From Acholoe squamosa (lineage: Eukaryota > Annelida > Polychaeta > Phyllodocida > Polynoidae), in assembly GCA_949317995.1 (NCBI GenBank), contig OX439038.1, positions 2,932,001-2,996,000 on the forward strand: a DNA stretch of 64,000 nt, read 5' to 3'. The first letter of the stretch is position 1; the number at the start of each line of letters is the position of its first letter. The position numbers were made by a program, and so were the translations under genes. Positions 44,118-54,406 of the stretch are shown here, piece by piece. The notes below the pieces were generated by a model. That model was given only the letters and a program-made list of their open reading frames with translations. It was not told where the DNA came from and did not search any database.

Positions 44118-45825
44118 TCCCTTCTATATTCCCTTCATAGGACAGCTGAACAGTTCATGTTTGTGTAGTGCATTAAAAGGAATTTCATGGAAAGTCAAAT
44201 GTCGAAAAACAATTATAAATAGCATACATAAACAAATACATCCTTTTTTTTTATATAAATACTACAGTGGAACTATGCTGGGAAGGAAGTAGTCACATCC
44301 TTCCAAGTAGCTGTTAGGCTTTAAATAGCGATCACTCACCGACTCCTACAGACATGTATTTCTAGCATACATCTAGTGGGCAATGTGTTTTTCAGCCCTA
44401 TGCAGGCAACGATTTGATTTATTTCAATTCTCCTGAAGAGCCAATTTGGCACCTCCATTTCAAGTCCTTGTCAGCTTTCTCTTCCTGCTCCTCTGCTAAA
44501 CCATGTGGATGGAAATGAAGTTAAATGTCATCTTCCGGTAATTAAATAACTAAATCAGGAGGGGTTAAAGTGCAGGTCATGTTTAGTCCTGTCCTCAATG
44601 GGCTAAAGGGACTGAGCAGTGCTTCAATATAACACAAGGTAATACATGAACATGCTTTATTGAATTCTCTTCATAGAAATAAATCAGCTCTTCACTGGTT
44701 ACCATACCAAGAGCGCCCATAGAAACCAAATATTTCATGATCGGTGCTCATATTTTGCCCTTATATAGACTGTAGGGTTCCCTCCATTATATCAATTACA
44801 CTCTTTTACATGTAGCCTCTATGTGAGTGTATTTCTAACCGACTCTCATCGTTTCTGCCACAAGGGCACTGACACCCTCAACAGACAAGGGTCCACTGAG
44901 ACACCATCTGCATACTGACCCTATATACTAGCTGAATGGAGCTAGCCTTTACAGAAAGTTATGAGGTATTTGGTATTCTGCATCAAATAGCATGAAAAAA
45001 ACTGATATTACATTATTGATATTAAGGACTATGGTGCTTTTATGACTAGTGTCTCTATAGACCAGTTTCAGCAGTACAGGTTTTTCTCATTGTAGTCACT
45101 GTACTGAAAGAGGTTTGTTAGGAGCAATGAACATGAAAGAAGCTCCCCATCCCTTCCATTGAGAACTCAGACTTGAAAATTCTACAATGCAAAAACTTAC
45201 CATATCCCATCAATCCTCAGAAATACTTACATAGGTGCATGCCAATAAACGCATGCCAAGAATATCATCATCTTTTACAGACAAAAATCTGGTAGACTAC
45301 CTACACTGCCAGTATCGATCTGTAACAAGGTCTACAAGTTCAGCTCTGGAGGTGAACGTGGAGCGTGTTGCTCCTATAATAAAAAGAGCTGTCAGTAGGT
45401 ACCCTCTTTTCAAAAGAAGTCACGCTCTGCTTCGCCATTCAACTTGCACTCACCACATTAGTCTGAAAAGTCACCTGCCTTGTTTAAAACAGAGAGAGCT
45501 GCACTATCAGGTACCTTCTCATATCACACACTCTATAATATATTATACTGACTGACTTCTCCTAACTTGGTACCTACTTAAATCCCCTTTTTTTAGCACC
45601 ATACTTGAATGACCACTTGTTAGCAACAAAAGGGGCAAGTTATAGCTACATGAAAAGAAAGGACTGGAAACGAGGGCATTTTTAGTCAGCTCTTCCTTTT
45701 ACTATAGGAGCAAGACCCTCCTGATATATGTAACAGGATTACACAATAGTTTTAGTCCTGGTTCTGTTAAGTACCTTATGAACATGTGCTGAAAATTCAA
45801 AATTGGTGGAAGGAAATGGGCAGGT
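44118..45825 (+). repeat. Segmental duplication, copy 2
   Basis: Paralogue of 39274-40858. It lacks the 253-bp MITE (empty TA at 44315-44316), has a 30-40 bp extra stretch near 44535-44575, and carries MITE-B at 45359-45721. Confidence 0.9.
45359..45721 (+). mobile_element. MITE-B copy inserted in the segmental duplication
   Basis: The left end TGGAGCGTGTTGCTCCTATA and the right end in reverse GGAGGGTCTTGCTCCTATAG are inverted repeats. Copy 1 of the duplication reads straight through (GGAGGTGTACCTGATATATG near 40745-40763). I could not define a clean target duplication from the comparison. Confidence 0.8.
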
Positions 45826-46435
45826 AGCCAGGTAGTGACAGTGTCATTAGGTCAATGTTAAATTAATGTTGGAATGACGTTGACTGAACATAGAAATATA
45901 TATGTGGAGTCAACACTGATGTGTAGATGTTGAAACAGAGTTGATTTGAACATGTTGTGTCAACTTTCAAATTCAAACTTATTTCAACACTGACACAATG
46001 TGCCGACAAGGAATCACTTGAATTTGGATCTCCAGATCCATTCAGAGCGTTGTAAGTTTTAATTTGGTTTGACCTACTTATAAAAGCAATGCCTAACCAC
46101 AGTGACAACGCTGGATAGTTTTAATTATTCAACAAGCAAAATTTCTTTTTTCTCCCTCCAAGAAAACGAGGTAATACATTGGGTGTGAGACACTAAAAGA
46201 TCAATTTAAAGAAAGTTCCAGTCATAAAACCACTTGTTTCACATGAATAACTGATGTCACACAAAATTATTTTTAACAATTTTGAGGCGCAGGATCAGAT
46301 GGGGTTAATCAGGGTGAAAAATAGAGCGCTTTGAGAAATTGATGGATGGTCGGGCTTGGCTGAGTCCTGGCTGCTTCTGACAGCCTTTTGAGATTCTCAA
46401 CATCTCCTTCTTGATAGTGTGATGAAGCACCCATG
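45826..46435. other. Non-coding stretch rich in AACA/TGTT-containing words
   Basis: 45850-46000 has several interleaved short inverted words (GTCAATGTT, AACGTTGACTGAAC-like, GTTGAAACAG, TTTCAACAC) that could be a decayed inverted-repeat element. Ends not found. Confidence 0.3.
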
Positions 46436-46756
46436 TGGAGGGTGTTGCTCCTATGTGAAAAGGTAGTTTTTGCCTAATGAGTGCCTCAGCTGCCGCACTC
46501 TCTGTCTTTGTAGTCATAACTTTTATTGTGTTGCACACAAGTGGTCAACACAAGAGCACTTGAAAGAGTGTGTGACAAAAGTAGGTATCTCATAGTGCAG
46601 CGCACACTATGTTTAAGAAAGGCAGTGCCTAGAAAGGCAGGTGCCTTTACAGACTTATATTGTGAGTGGAATTCAAATGTTGAAGCAGAGCATAACCTCT
46701 TTGTAAAAGAGGAAACCTACTCGCAGCTGAATTTATCATATGAGCAACACCCTCCA
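46436..46756 (+). mobile_element. MITE-B, most complete copy
   Basis: The left TGGAGGGTGTTGCTCCTATG and the right in reverse TGGAGGGTGTTGCTCATATG match in 19 of 20 bases over a 321-bp element. Interior strings GTCATAACTTTTATTG, GTGTGTGACA, CTCATAGTGCAGCGC and AACCTCTTTGTAAAAGAGG correspond to the copies at 8183 and 45359. Confidence 0.85.
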
Positions 46757-46789
46757 GAAGGTTGACTTTAATTCCTTGGGCGCAGCCTT

Positions 46790-47440
46790 GCTGGTTTTAT
46801 GAATGTCATAAGGAAAGCATCTTTGGCTCTCTGGGAGGTGCGGGATAAGAAGGTTCAATGTCCTTGAATCAATGTCATAAGAAAAGCATCTTTGGCTCTC
46901 TGGAAGGTGTGGGATAAAAAGGTTCAATTACAAGGGAAAAAACCAAGCTGTTGTGGCTTCATGACTGTATTTATGGAAGCTTAGTAATATCCATACTTTC
47001 CCTTGATGATACCCAGCAAATTGTCGTCATCTGTCGCCATCAATGGTGACTCGTTTTTGAGTGATAACTCATTCCGTCATCTTTAGCCACTGTGTGTTAG
47101 ACTCACATGGCATAGGAATTGCTATTTCTGGTGATATTGTGCTATAACAACATCGTGTTCCATCTAGTGACATGTATGAGCCACTTCACCCAGGTTGACG
47201 AGGACTCACGACAATTTGCTGGGTAATGTCCTCAAGCTTCTCTATACAGGCTCAGAAGCTCCTACTCCATGCTCACTATTTCCATATACCATTGTTTTAC
47301 AATGACTTGGCCTCTAAAATGCTTCTCTAATATCCATACTCAGATTAGACTACTCTTACTAAGCCTTTGACTGAAAAATCTTAGTAGGCAATGTTAGAAG
47401 ACAATTGGTCAAATGCACCGAAATGGGGTCACAGGGGGAC
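46790..47440 (+). repeat. R6 copy with a 69-bp internal duplication and a nested MITE
   Basis: GTCATAAGGAAAGCATCTTTGGCTCTCTGGGAGGTGCGGGATAAGAAGGTTC at 46805 is repeated at 46874 (period 69). The copy continues through TATTTATGGAAGCTTAGTAATATCC. It is interrupted by the MITE at 47012-47223 and resumes CCTCAAGCTTCTCTATACAGGCTCAGAAGC, as in 57895-57935. Confidence 0.7.
47012..47223. mobile_element. MITE with perfect 16-bp inverted repeats and TA target site
   Basis: CCCAGCAAATTGTCGT at 47012-47027 and its exact complement ACGACAATTTGCTGGG at 47208-47223 are flanked by TA (47010-47011, 47224-47225). The host repeat R6 elsewhere (57893-57905) is continuous at this point, which supports a simple insertion. 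Confidence 0.9.
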
Positions 47441-48604
47441 ATTTTATGAAAATATTATAAATGCTTGGAATGTTCTGAAATTTTTTGTGTACATTACTGA
47501 TGCATTCAGAGTCCTAACCTGAAAATTGGGAACACTAATATGAATAATTGCCAATTTCAGCATTAATTCAATTTTATAGCATTGAATCCTATGGGATTCT
47601 GGTCCAAGTAGGCATTTTTGGGAGCATGGTTTATCTAATTTCTTATAGCCATATTCATATTTCATTTGTTATCAATGATGCTGGGCCTTGTCTCTCTACA
47701 TTAGTAATCTTATATAGCCACATTATTGTGATTCTGGATGTTAAAGGCATAATAGATTGTGTGGCACGTATGGTTCCATGTGGCACGTACGGTTCCATGC
47801 CACTTATAACTGTCTTTTATCAAAAGTAGTTGGTAGAATCTTTTCCTAATTTATGTTATGAAGACATTACATATAGAAAATATTGTGAAAATAATTTTTT
47901 TCACTAATATGCTATTTACCTATCAGAGGACCTTGAGGGTATGTGGCACATATGGTTCCCTCAAAACTACCCCAAAGTTAATTTGATTCACATGAATCTA
48001 GACAAAATGATATTTGTTTAATCTACCAATTTCTTTTCTTTTCCATCTTAAAGTAAACATATAAGGTATTCTAATTATGGTTTTTAACCTTGTTTATGCA
48101 GTGTCATCCAGCTGGTATAACAGAATATAAAGTGTGGCACATATGGTTCCCTTTTAGCTACACCACAGGGTTATTGTACCTAGCTTTTTAGAGATAAAAG
48201 GAATGATTGTTACAATGGTTAAATATAATAACATAGGTTATGGCACACTGATAGATCGAAAAATGGCTCACTTCTCTAGGAAATTTTGTTTTCTATTGAG
48301 GATTAAATGGTAGAAATAGAGAAAACATGCTAAAAATTCTCCCAGAATACACCATATATCACAGGCTGCTGCTCTAGATATTGCTTATAGATGGGTAAAA
48401 GTAGGGTAAACATGAAAGCTATTTATTGGCATGATCCAATGGAAATGGTAGAATTGAAATATATTTAATTTTTAATCCAATTTACCCCCTTCCCATGAAG
48501 AAATATCAGTTTGTCCCCATTTCGGTGCAATTGATCAATTGGTCATCATGTGCATGAATATAACCCTGGTGAGTAGCCTGCCTAGGTTACATACATGCAT
48601 CGCA
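47441..48604. repeat. Non-coding stretch with four GTGGCACRTAYGGTTCC repeats
   Basis: Copies are at 47761, 47780, 47943 and 48134, all in plus orientation and at irregular spacing. A plus frame of 93 codons (47548-47829) spans two of them but has no domain. Nothing else is seen. Confidence 0.55.
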
Positions 48605-48750
48605 ATGACCCTTTTGGGCTGATACATCCCAAGACGGTCGGCATGATGCTCTAATGATGTGCTGACGAGCAGACTCATCAGCACAATATTGGTGCATCAT
48701 GATGGCCAATGGGCAAAATTCACTCCTGCATCAGCAGCCCTTAAAGCATA
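48605..48750. mobile_element. Fold-back element (TGCATCATG family), second near-complete copy
   Basis: TTTTGGGCTGATACATCCC...CGGCATGATGCTCTAATGATGTGCTGACGAG pairs with CTCATCAGCACAATATTGGTGCATCATGATGG...CTCCTGCATCAGCAGCCCTTAAAG. Confidence 0.65.
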
Positions 48751-49116
48751 AACTCTTCACACAATACTCAAAGCTCTTGCATTGAAGGGATCCTGCTACG
48801 TGACCCGATAGTGATAGAGAGAAACTGAGTCAATGTGAATTGTGAATGGAGTCGAGTATGAAGGTGATGAAATTGAAGAAGGGGTAAAATGTCTCAAAGG
48901 AAGTGACTGAATTCTTTATCCAAAATCAGGCATGACCAGGAATTGTTGGTCTCACTATGAGGCATGGATACATCTAATTTGTCTTTTGTCAATGGGATTG
49001 GTACTCAATTCAGGAACAATTTAGTAGATAGTCGCTTCACATACGTGTGTCTTGTTTTGGGTTAGGACTGAAGTTAGGGGCTATTTGTCATTTAATAGGG
49101 TTAGACACACAAAGTA
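48751..49116 (+). repeat. R6 end module
   Basis: CTACGTGACCCGATAGTGATAGAGAGAAACTGAGTCAATGTGAA and AAGTGACTGAATTCTTTATC...CATGACCAGGAATTGTTGG resemble 55545-55690 and 58735-58860. Confidence 0.55.
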
Positions 49117-49300
49117 CACTGTAAAAAAATGTTGTCGAAATAAAGGGGAAAGCTCATTGTTATTTTCACAGAAATTCCTTGTACCACCACACTGCCATCT
49201 GGGGGTTCTTGTGAAAAACTACACTGGATCATTGCAAAACAATAACTGTGGTGCACTTTTACGAAGATCCATTACAGATTCAACAGGTACTCATTTACAA
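49117..49300 (+). mobile_element. MITE-C copy, right end decayed
   Basis: The left end CACTGTAAAAAAATGTTG follows TA (49115-49116). The core CACACTGCCATCTGGGGGTTCTTGTGAAAAACTACACTGG matches 60255-60290. The right terminus is not clear. Confidence 0.65.
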
Positions 49301-51180
49301 CCTATATTTCTAAATTACAACATATTTACAAATATGATCATTCAGCTGCTGCAGGACTGATTGATGCACATTAGGTATGCTGATTCACAGATGAAATGCT
49401 AATGAACTTGTTTATGCTCACTTCATTAATGCATCATACCGAGAGTTGTCAAATGCAAATATATGCCAGAGGAGTCACTTGCATTTATGCATCAATACAA
49501 CTATAGATCTTTTCACCAAGTATGGGCCTGGAAACTTAAGGTTTCCCTGACATGTTTTAATAGGTCATTGATAATTCCCCACCACTCAAGCTTCAATATT
49601 GATCTAGATGTCAGGTTAAAGCTAAGACAAAGGGCTACCTAAATAAAGGATTATTTCTTCAATATTTGGAAAATCATGTGATCGGTTGCCATGGAAACCA
49701 TGGTAAAAATCTTCAAATATTCGCTACCTTTCATCACTGCCACAGCCATTGAAGAAAAACATATTTTTCTGTGTACACAGGAAGTCCACAGAAGTTGTAA
49801 AACAGAATCCCACTTCACTTGAGACTATTTTCATAACTGTAACACCTTTACTTTAAAAAATATCGGTCACCCAACAGGCTCACAGATTGCCAGAAATTGC
49901 CATTTTTCACCAGAATCTAACCTGAGAATTATCCAGACTGTACACAGTCTCCCCGATTAAATACATCAAATCCTCACTCAATGGACTGCTCAGACACTGA
50001 GAGATTTGACAAAAGAGTGCAAATATGTTGTATGACAATGATTGGAGAGAAATGTTAAAATCTCTTAAGGGGGTTACACCTTCGGACTGTTGAAGAGGTG
50101 CAAAGATGAGCCAGTAGCAAGGGCTACAACCCCAATGGGAGATGCGATGGTTTGGGAATGGAGGTTTCCGAGGGGAAGGAAGGGGCTTGTATTGGCAGCT
50201 GAAGGACCTTTTTTGGTTATTCCACTGATTAAAATAATAAGAAATCTGATTATTATACATCTCAAAGAAGTTTTGAATAAAACTAAAAAATCTGTGTTAG
50301 ATGCAAATGTTATGAACGACCTCTCTGTAACACATAATATGCTTCAAAAAGTTGAAAATGTGGTGGCATATAGGCCTGTTTAGGCAAAGTTACCCCCTAC
50401 CGTGGGTTATTCCCATTATGTATTTAGCTCTAAAGATGAAATATTGGCCTCATTTCTCATCAATTCTGCTTGGAATGATGTGCAAGGCTTCTCCTGCATG
50501 ATTAAAACAGAAATGACTGGTAAAATTGCTTTTAAACTGAAAATTCCCTTCAGTAAATGACACATCTTAGGAAAGTCCTATACTTGGTGGGAATATCTAC
50601 CTGATGACTAGATGAAACCAGTTTATTCTGTTCCTAGATGTTTACCAATGGATGCAGAACTGACATTCTGAAGTGCACTATTCAGTACAATCTAATTATC
50701 CCAGCTGCATGAGAAATGTGTTGCTTTCAGGTTGAGATTCCCTGATCCAACAGACTGTTCCATCAGATGTGCAGTTTATAATGGTACCTTAGCGCAGTGA
50801 ACCCCTCAGACCTTCAGACTTATGGTACCAGGAAAAGAAGTGGCTGTCTTTAAAAAGAGTTGTCCACATTCCACAGACCACCTAAAAGGTTACTTTACAG
50901 GTAGCCTACTATAGGAATTCAAGAAAAATGATGCTGATTCCATAGAAGACTTGCAAAGAATACACACCTCGCTCTTTGTGCAAATGGGTTTTAAGTAATA
51001 TAAACTCAAAGATGAGAAGAAATGGACCACAAAACATGCCTCCAAGGCAACAATATTGTCCGGTAGAAGAGACAGATATGTACATATATAAAGGATATTG
51101 TCTGCCAGATGACAAGTAAATGTTAATGTATGCCCCACTGTATAAATGCTATAGTTTCTTTCTCTTTGAAACAGAGCACA
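49301..51180. other. Long non-coding stretch, nothing firm recognised
   Basis: 49380-49495 has TGCATCATAC-like strings that may be a decayed fold-back copy. Overlapping frames at 49907-50383 on both strands carry no domain I know. No repeat partner was seen for the rest. Confidence 0.35.
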
Positions 51181-51394
51181 CAAAAAAATGCCTGGGGCAG
51201 TCGGAAGTTTTTCCTTTATGTGGCTAAAGTCTGTGTGTTATAACACACGGCTTCAAGGAGCCAAGGAGTCGATACAATTACAACGATTAGTATGACACAT
51301 CTGGCACACAATATGCCTTTGTTGTAGCAACCCCTAAAAGGTCACTGATGCGTTAATGCTTCACGTCCATTGATGCACGAGCCGCACCCTGAGT

Positions 51395-51567
51395 TTGGGA
51401 GGAGGCTATAAGCCACATCTGGGGCTTAGAAAGTGAAGGTTTTATACTGTTCTATGAGATTAAATACCTCCTATAAGCTGCAGACCGACTTTGAGCTGAT
51501 CCTTTAAGCCTCATTTTGATTTGGGTTCTGGTATAAGCCACGGCTTATACGAGAGAATTTACGGTAG
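51395..51567. mobile_element. Candidate transposon terminus with TATAAGCC words
   Basis: GCTATAAGCCACATC, CCTATAAGCTGC and a near-palindrome TATAAGCCACGGCTTATA (about 51531-51548) precede ACGAGAGAATTTACGGTA. TACCGTA followed by TTCTC and TATAAGCC is a common look of inverted-repeat DNA transposon ends in animals. The other end was not found. Confidence 0.35.
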
Positions 51568-53160
51568 GCAATTGTTTCATAATGTCATATTCTACTATCC
51601 TTTGCGTCTTCTTTGCAGAGGACTTATTAATCTCTGCTATACATAAAAGACAAATATAATAAATATGCGATCACTGTTCACAATGCCAGTAGACTTTGAG
51701 CACAAACAGGCAACCAAAGACAAAGGCTTGTTAGAAATTTGAAATTCTCTTTTCATGCTCATGCTCACATAGACAGAGGAGGAAAGTTTCACTTATAAAT
51801 TATTGATTTTTGATTGAAAATAGTGAAGCAGGGGTGCCCTGATGGTTATTTGACTAAGAAAAAAAAGGTTTTGACTCTGCAATTATCTTGTCCCTATATG
51901 GTGTGTAAAAAAGTCCTGTTTCTTCAAACCTGTTTTAAATAGGGGCCTCCTCTATAATGCCACAACGGTACCTTGCCATGTTTATTTCAATCTACTGATA
52001 TACAATAGGAAGCAATCTAATAAGAGGGATGGACGGAATCAAATCCAAGTGTAGGAAAAGTATAGTAAGTTTTTCCAATGCTCTAAATACCTCTGCGTGT
52101 GTATAAATATACCAAGGCAGAAGCTAGGTTTCAAATCTTGCATTAACAGATTTCATTTTCTGTTGGCCATACTAATAATGCCTACAGCTGAAATCTTTGT
52201 TCAGTATCATTGGTAATTTTTACTTCAAAATATAACTTCGGGTAAATGCAATGTTGAATTGGCGATCTGAGTTCTTTCTTGGAAAAATACAAGCATGAGA
52301 GTCACAAGCACTGGTACAGGTAAACATACCGGTAAAAGGCTCCCCTACATAACCGATGTCCTAATTTCACTAAATGTGGCATTGTAGGAAAAGGGCACTC
52401 AACCATATAGACTTATTAGAATTGTAAAGACAGCACAGCAAATTTTATTTATATATCTTTGTGATAATGTGTCCTTTCCCTTACATTTAAATTAATCACC
52501 TCTATTTTAAATCAAGACTGGAAATTAGTAAGCAGAGGTGCCCTGAGGATTATTTGACAGAAAAAAAGGTCTTATTATACCGTTACTAGTGTCCACCTAT
52601 ACTGGTTTGACTGTATTCCTTAAGAGAGCCTCTACTTGTAATGTTTACATAGCCGTGTACACAAAACCAATGCCCCACCTGCCAGCTTGGTCATTCTAAC
52701 TGTGGCCTTGGTGGAGTATAAACTGATTCCAACTGGTTGCCTATATCACTATATCAGAATAAAGAGCCTCATATTATTATGTAAGAAGAGCCTTGGTTTC
52801 CTATTTATTAGTGAATATTCTGAGACTATCAGAATATCACACGATGCTTGTCACAAACATCACCAAAGACAATGCCAATTTCCAACAACAAAGACTACTT
52901 TCAGAGAAGCTGCGAACATTGATTTATGAGAGTACTGCGTAAAGGCTGAGTGTTTGTGAGCCTTTGAGCTGCCCTTTCCTCTTCTGTATCCTTTGATCTG
53001 TGTCATGAAAAAAAAAAAAACGGGTATAAATTCATCAAACTTGGGTGAATAACCGCAATGCCAGTGAACTTGTAAATTTCCAAACAAATGTATACTGCCT
53101 TGCATGCTATAGGTAGGCAGTACTGTGATATAATGTCAGTTCTTCTTGTGAGATTGTATC
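51568..53160 (+). repeat. Diverged R6-like modules
   Basis: GATAATGTGTCCTTTCCCTTACATTTAAATTAATCACCTC (52463) resembles 57000-57045. CCCCTACATAACCGATGTCCTAATTTCACTAAATGTGGCATTGT (52342) resembles 53216-53250 and 57085-57120. GAAGCAGGGGTGCCCTGATGGTTATTTGAC (51822) is repeated at 52528. No gene is seen. Confidence 0.5.
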
Positions 53161-53377
53161 CTTTTCTTGCCTGGAGCTCTAAGCACCTGTTTATGTGAAT
53201 ACTACTGAAAGGCATCCCACATAACCTCTGTCATTGGATGTGACATTGTTGGATAAAAGCCCTGACCCTTGTAATGTGAGAGGCATGCTAGGAGTTATGT
53301 GACCAGTCACTGAGTGTATATCCACACATTGCCCCGACCCTTTAAAAGATACCGAGTGTTTCCTAAGCCTTATGTTC
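53161..53377 (+). repeat. R6 module with GACATTGTTGGA
   Basis: GTGACATTGTTGGATAAAAGCCCTGACCC and GTGACCAGTCACTGAGTGTATATCCA are shared with 57112-57200, 63450-63560 and 36400-36450. Confidence 0.6.
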
Positions 53378-53546
53378 ACAAAACCACTTTTGTCGGCCTA
53401 CATTTGAAAAGTTGGGCGACAAAATGACTGTTGTCCACTATCTTTCCAATTGTAGGCTGACAAAAGTCTTTTGATCACCCTATTTTGGTGATAATATCTA
53501 ACATGTTTGATGTTTATCGTCGGAAATAAACAACAAAAGTGGTTTT
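53378..53546. repeat. Inverted pair ACAAAACCACTTTTGT / ACAAAAGTGGTTTT
   Basis: Arms at 53378-53393 and 53533-53546 are complementary over 14 bases. The first arm is itself partly palindromic. TGTCGGC words lie just inside or outside both arms. It may be a short inverted-repeat element; ends not proven. Confidence 0.45.
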
Positions 53547-54324
53547 ATCACTGGGAATTTTGTCGGCACTAGATTTTATCGCCATGTGGACACACAGCTT
53601 AAGCATTTTTTATAGCTGGTTGGTATCAGATGTACTGCTTGTCAGAATCACAGTACGTTTACATGCATCCAACAATATATGACTTAGCAGTAAACGGTTG
53701 GATATCAGTACAATAAAACTCTCAGCTTTAAACATAATGCCTTTGTGTATGTTGCCCTTCTTAGAATGTTTAGATGGAATCATTGAGATAAAAACAGAAA
53801 GTGTTCATAGCTATTTATATAGGGTGTGGATTATATTATGTTACTGCAGTGTTTTCATAACACTATTGTATCCCAACGTTAGAGCTAGTAAATGCCCTAT
53901 GCCCGATCCGTATAATTAGCACTTATGTTGAGCTGCATGTATTACTGAATTAAAGCTATCATTTGAAGGTGAGCAAGTTATGAAAAGGCCTCCTGTTCTC
54001 CTAGTCATATGGGATATGGGAAATCACCAAGCATCGTACTTTGATTTTACAATCAAAATTAAAAATAATGGCATTATTAGCCTTATTTACCATGAATCGT
54101 GTTTGTTTGATTTTTACTGCCAAAGCTTCTTTTATCTTGTTATGCTGACATCTCACCTGTTCCAGCAAAGCATTAACGAATAATAGATCAGAGAGAAGAA
54201 CATAATCTTAGCATTTTTGAAAAATGTGTTCCACATGAGTGAAATAATTCACTAGCTGTGTTTGTAAAAGGGGCACCAGCAATGTGCAAATCAGAAGTTG
54301 GACATAGTGTTTAGAATAACCATT

Positions 54325-54326
<2 letters not shown>
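53547..54326. other. Non-coding stretch
   Basis: 53690-53790 (ATATCAGTACAATAAAACTCTCAGC, ATTGAGATAAAAACAGAAA) resembles 59345-59465, an R6 module. The rest is unrecognised. Confidence 0.4.

Positions 54327-54402
<76 letters not shown>
54327..54402. repeat. (TA)~38 microsatellite
   Basis: Uninterrupted TA repeat. Confidence 0.95.

Positions 54403-54406
<4 letters not shown>

Noticed and set aside
50090..50383. 97-codon plus frame and overlapping 117-codon minus frame
   Set aside because: Neither shows a domain, codon signal or splice context, and both strands are open over the same GC-richer stretch.
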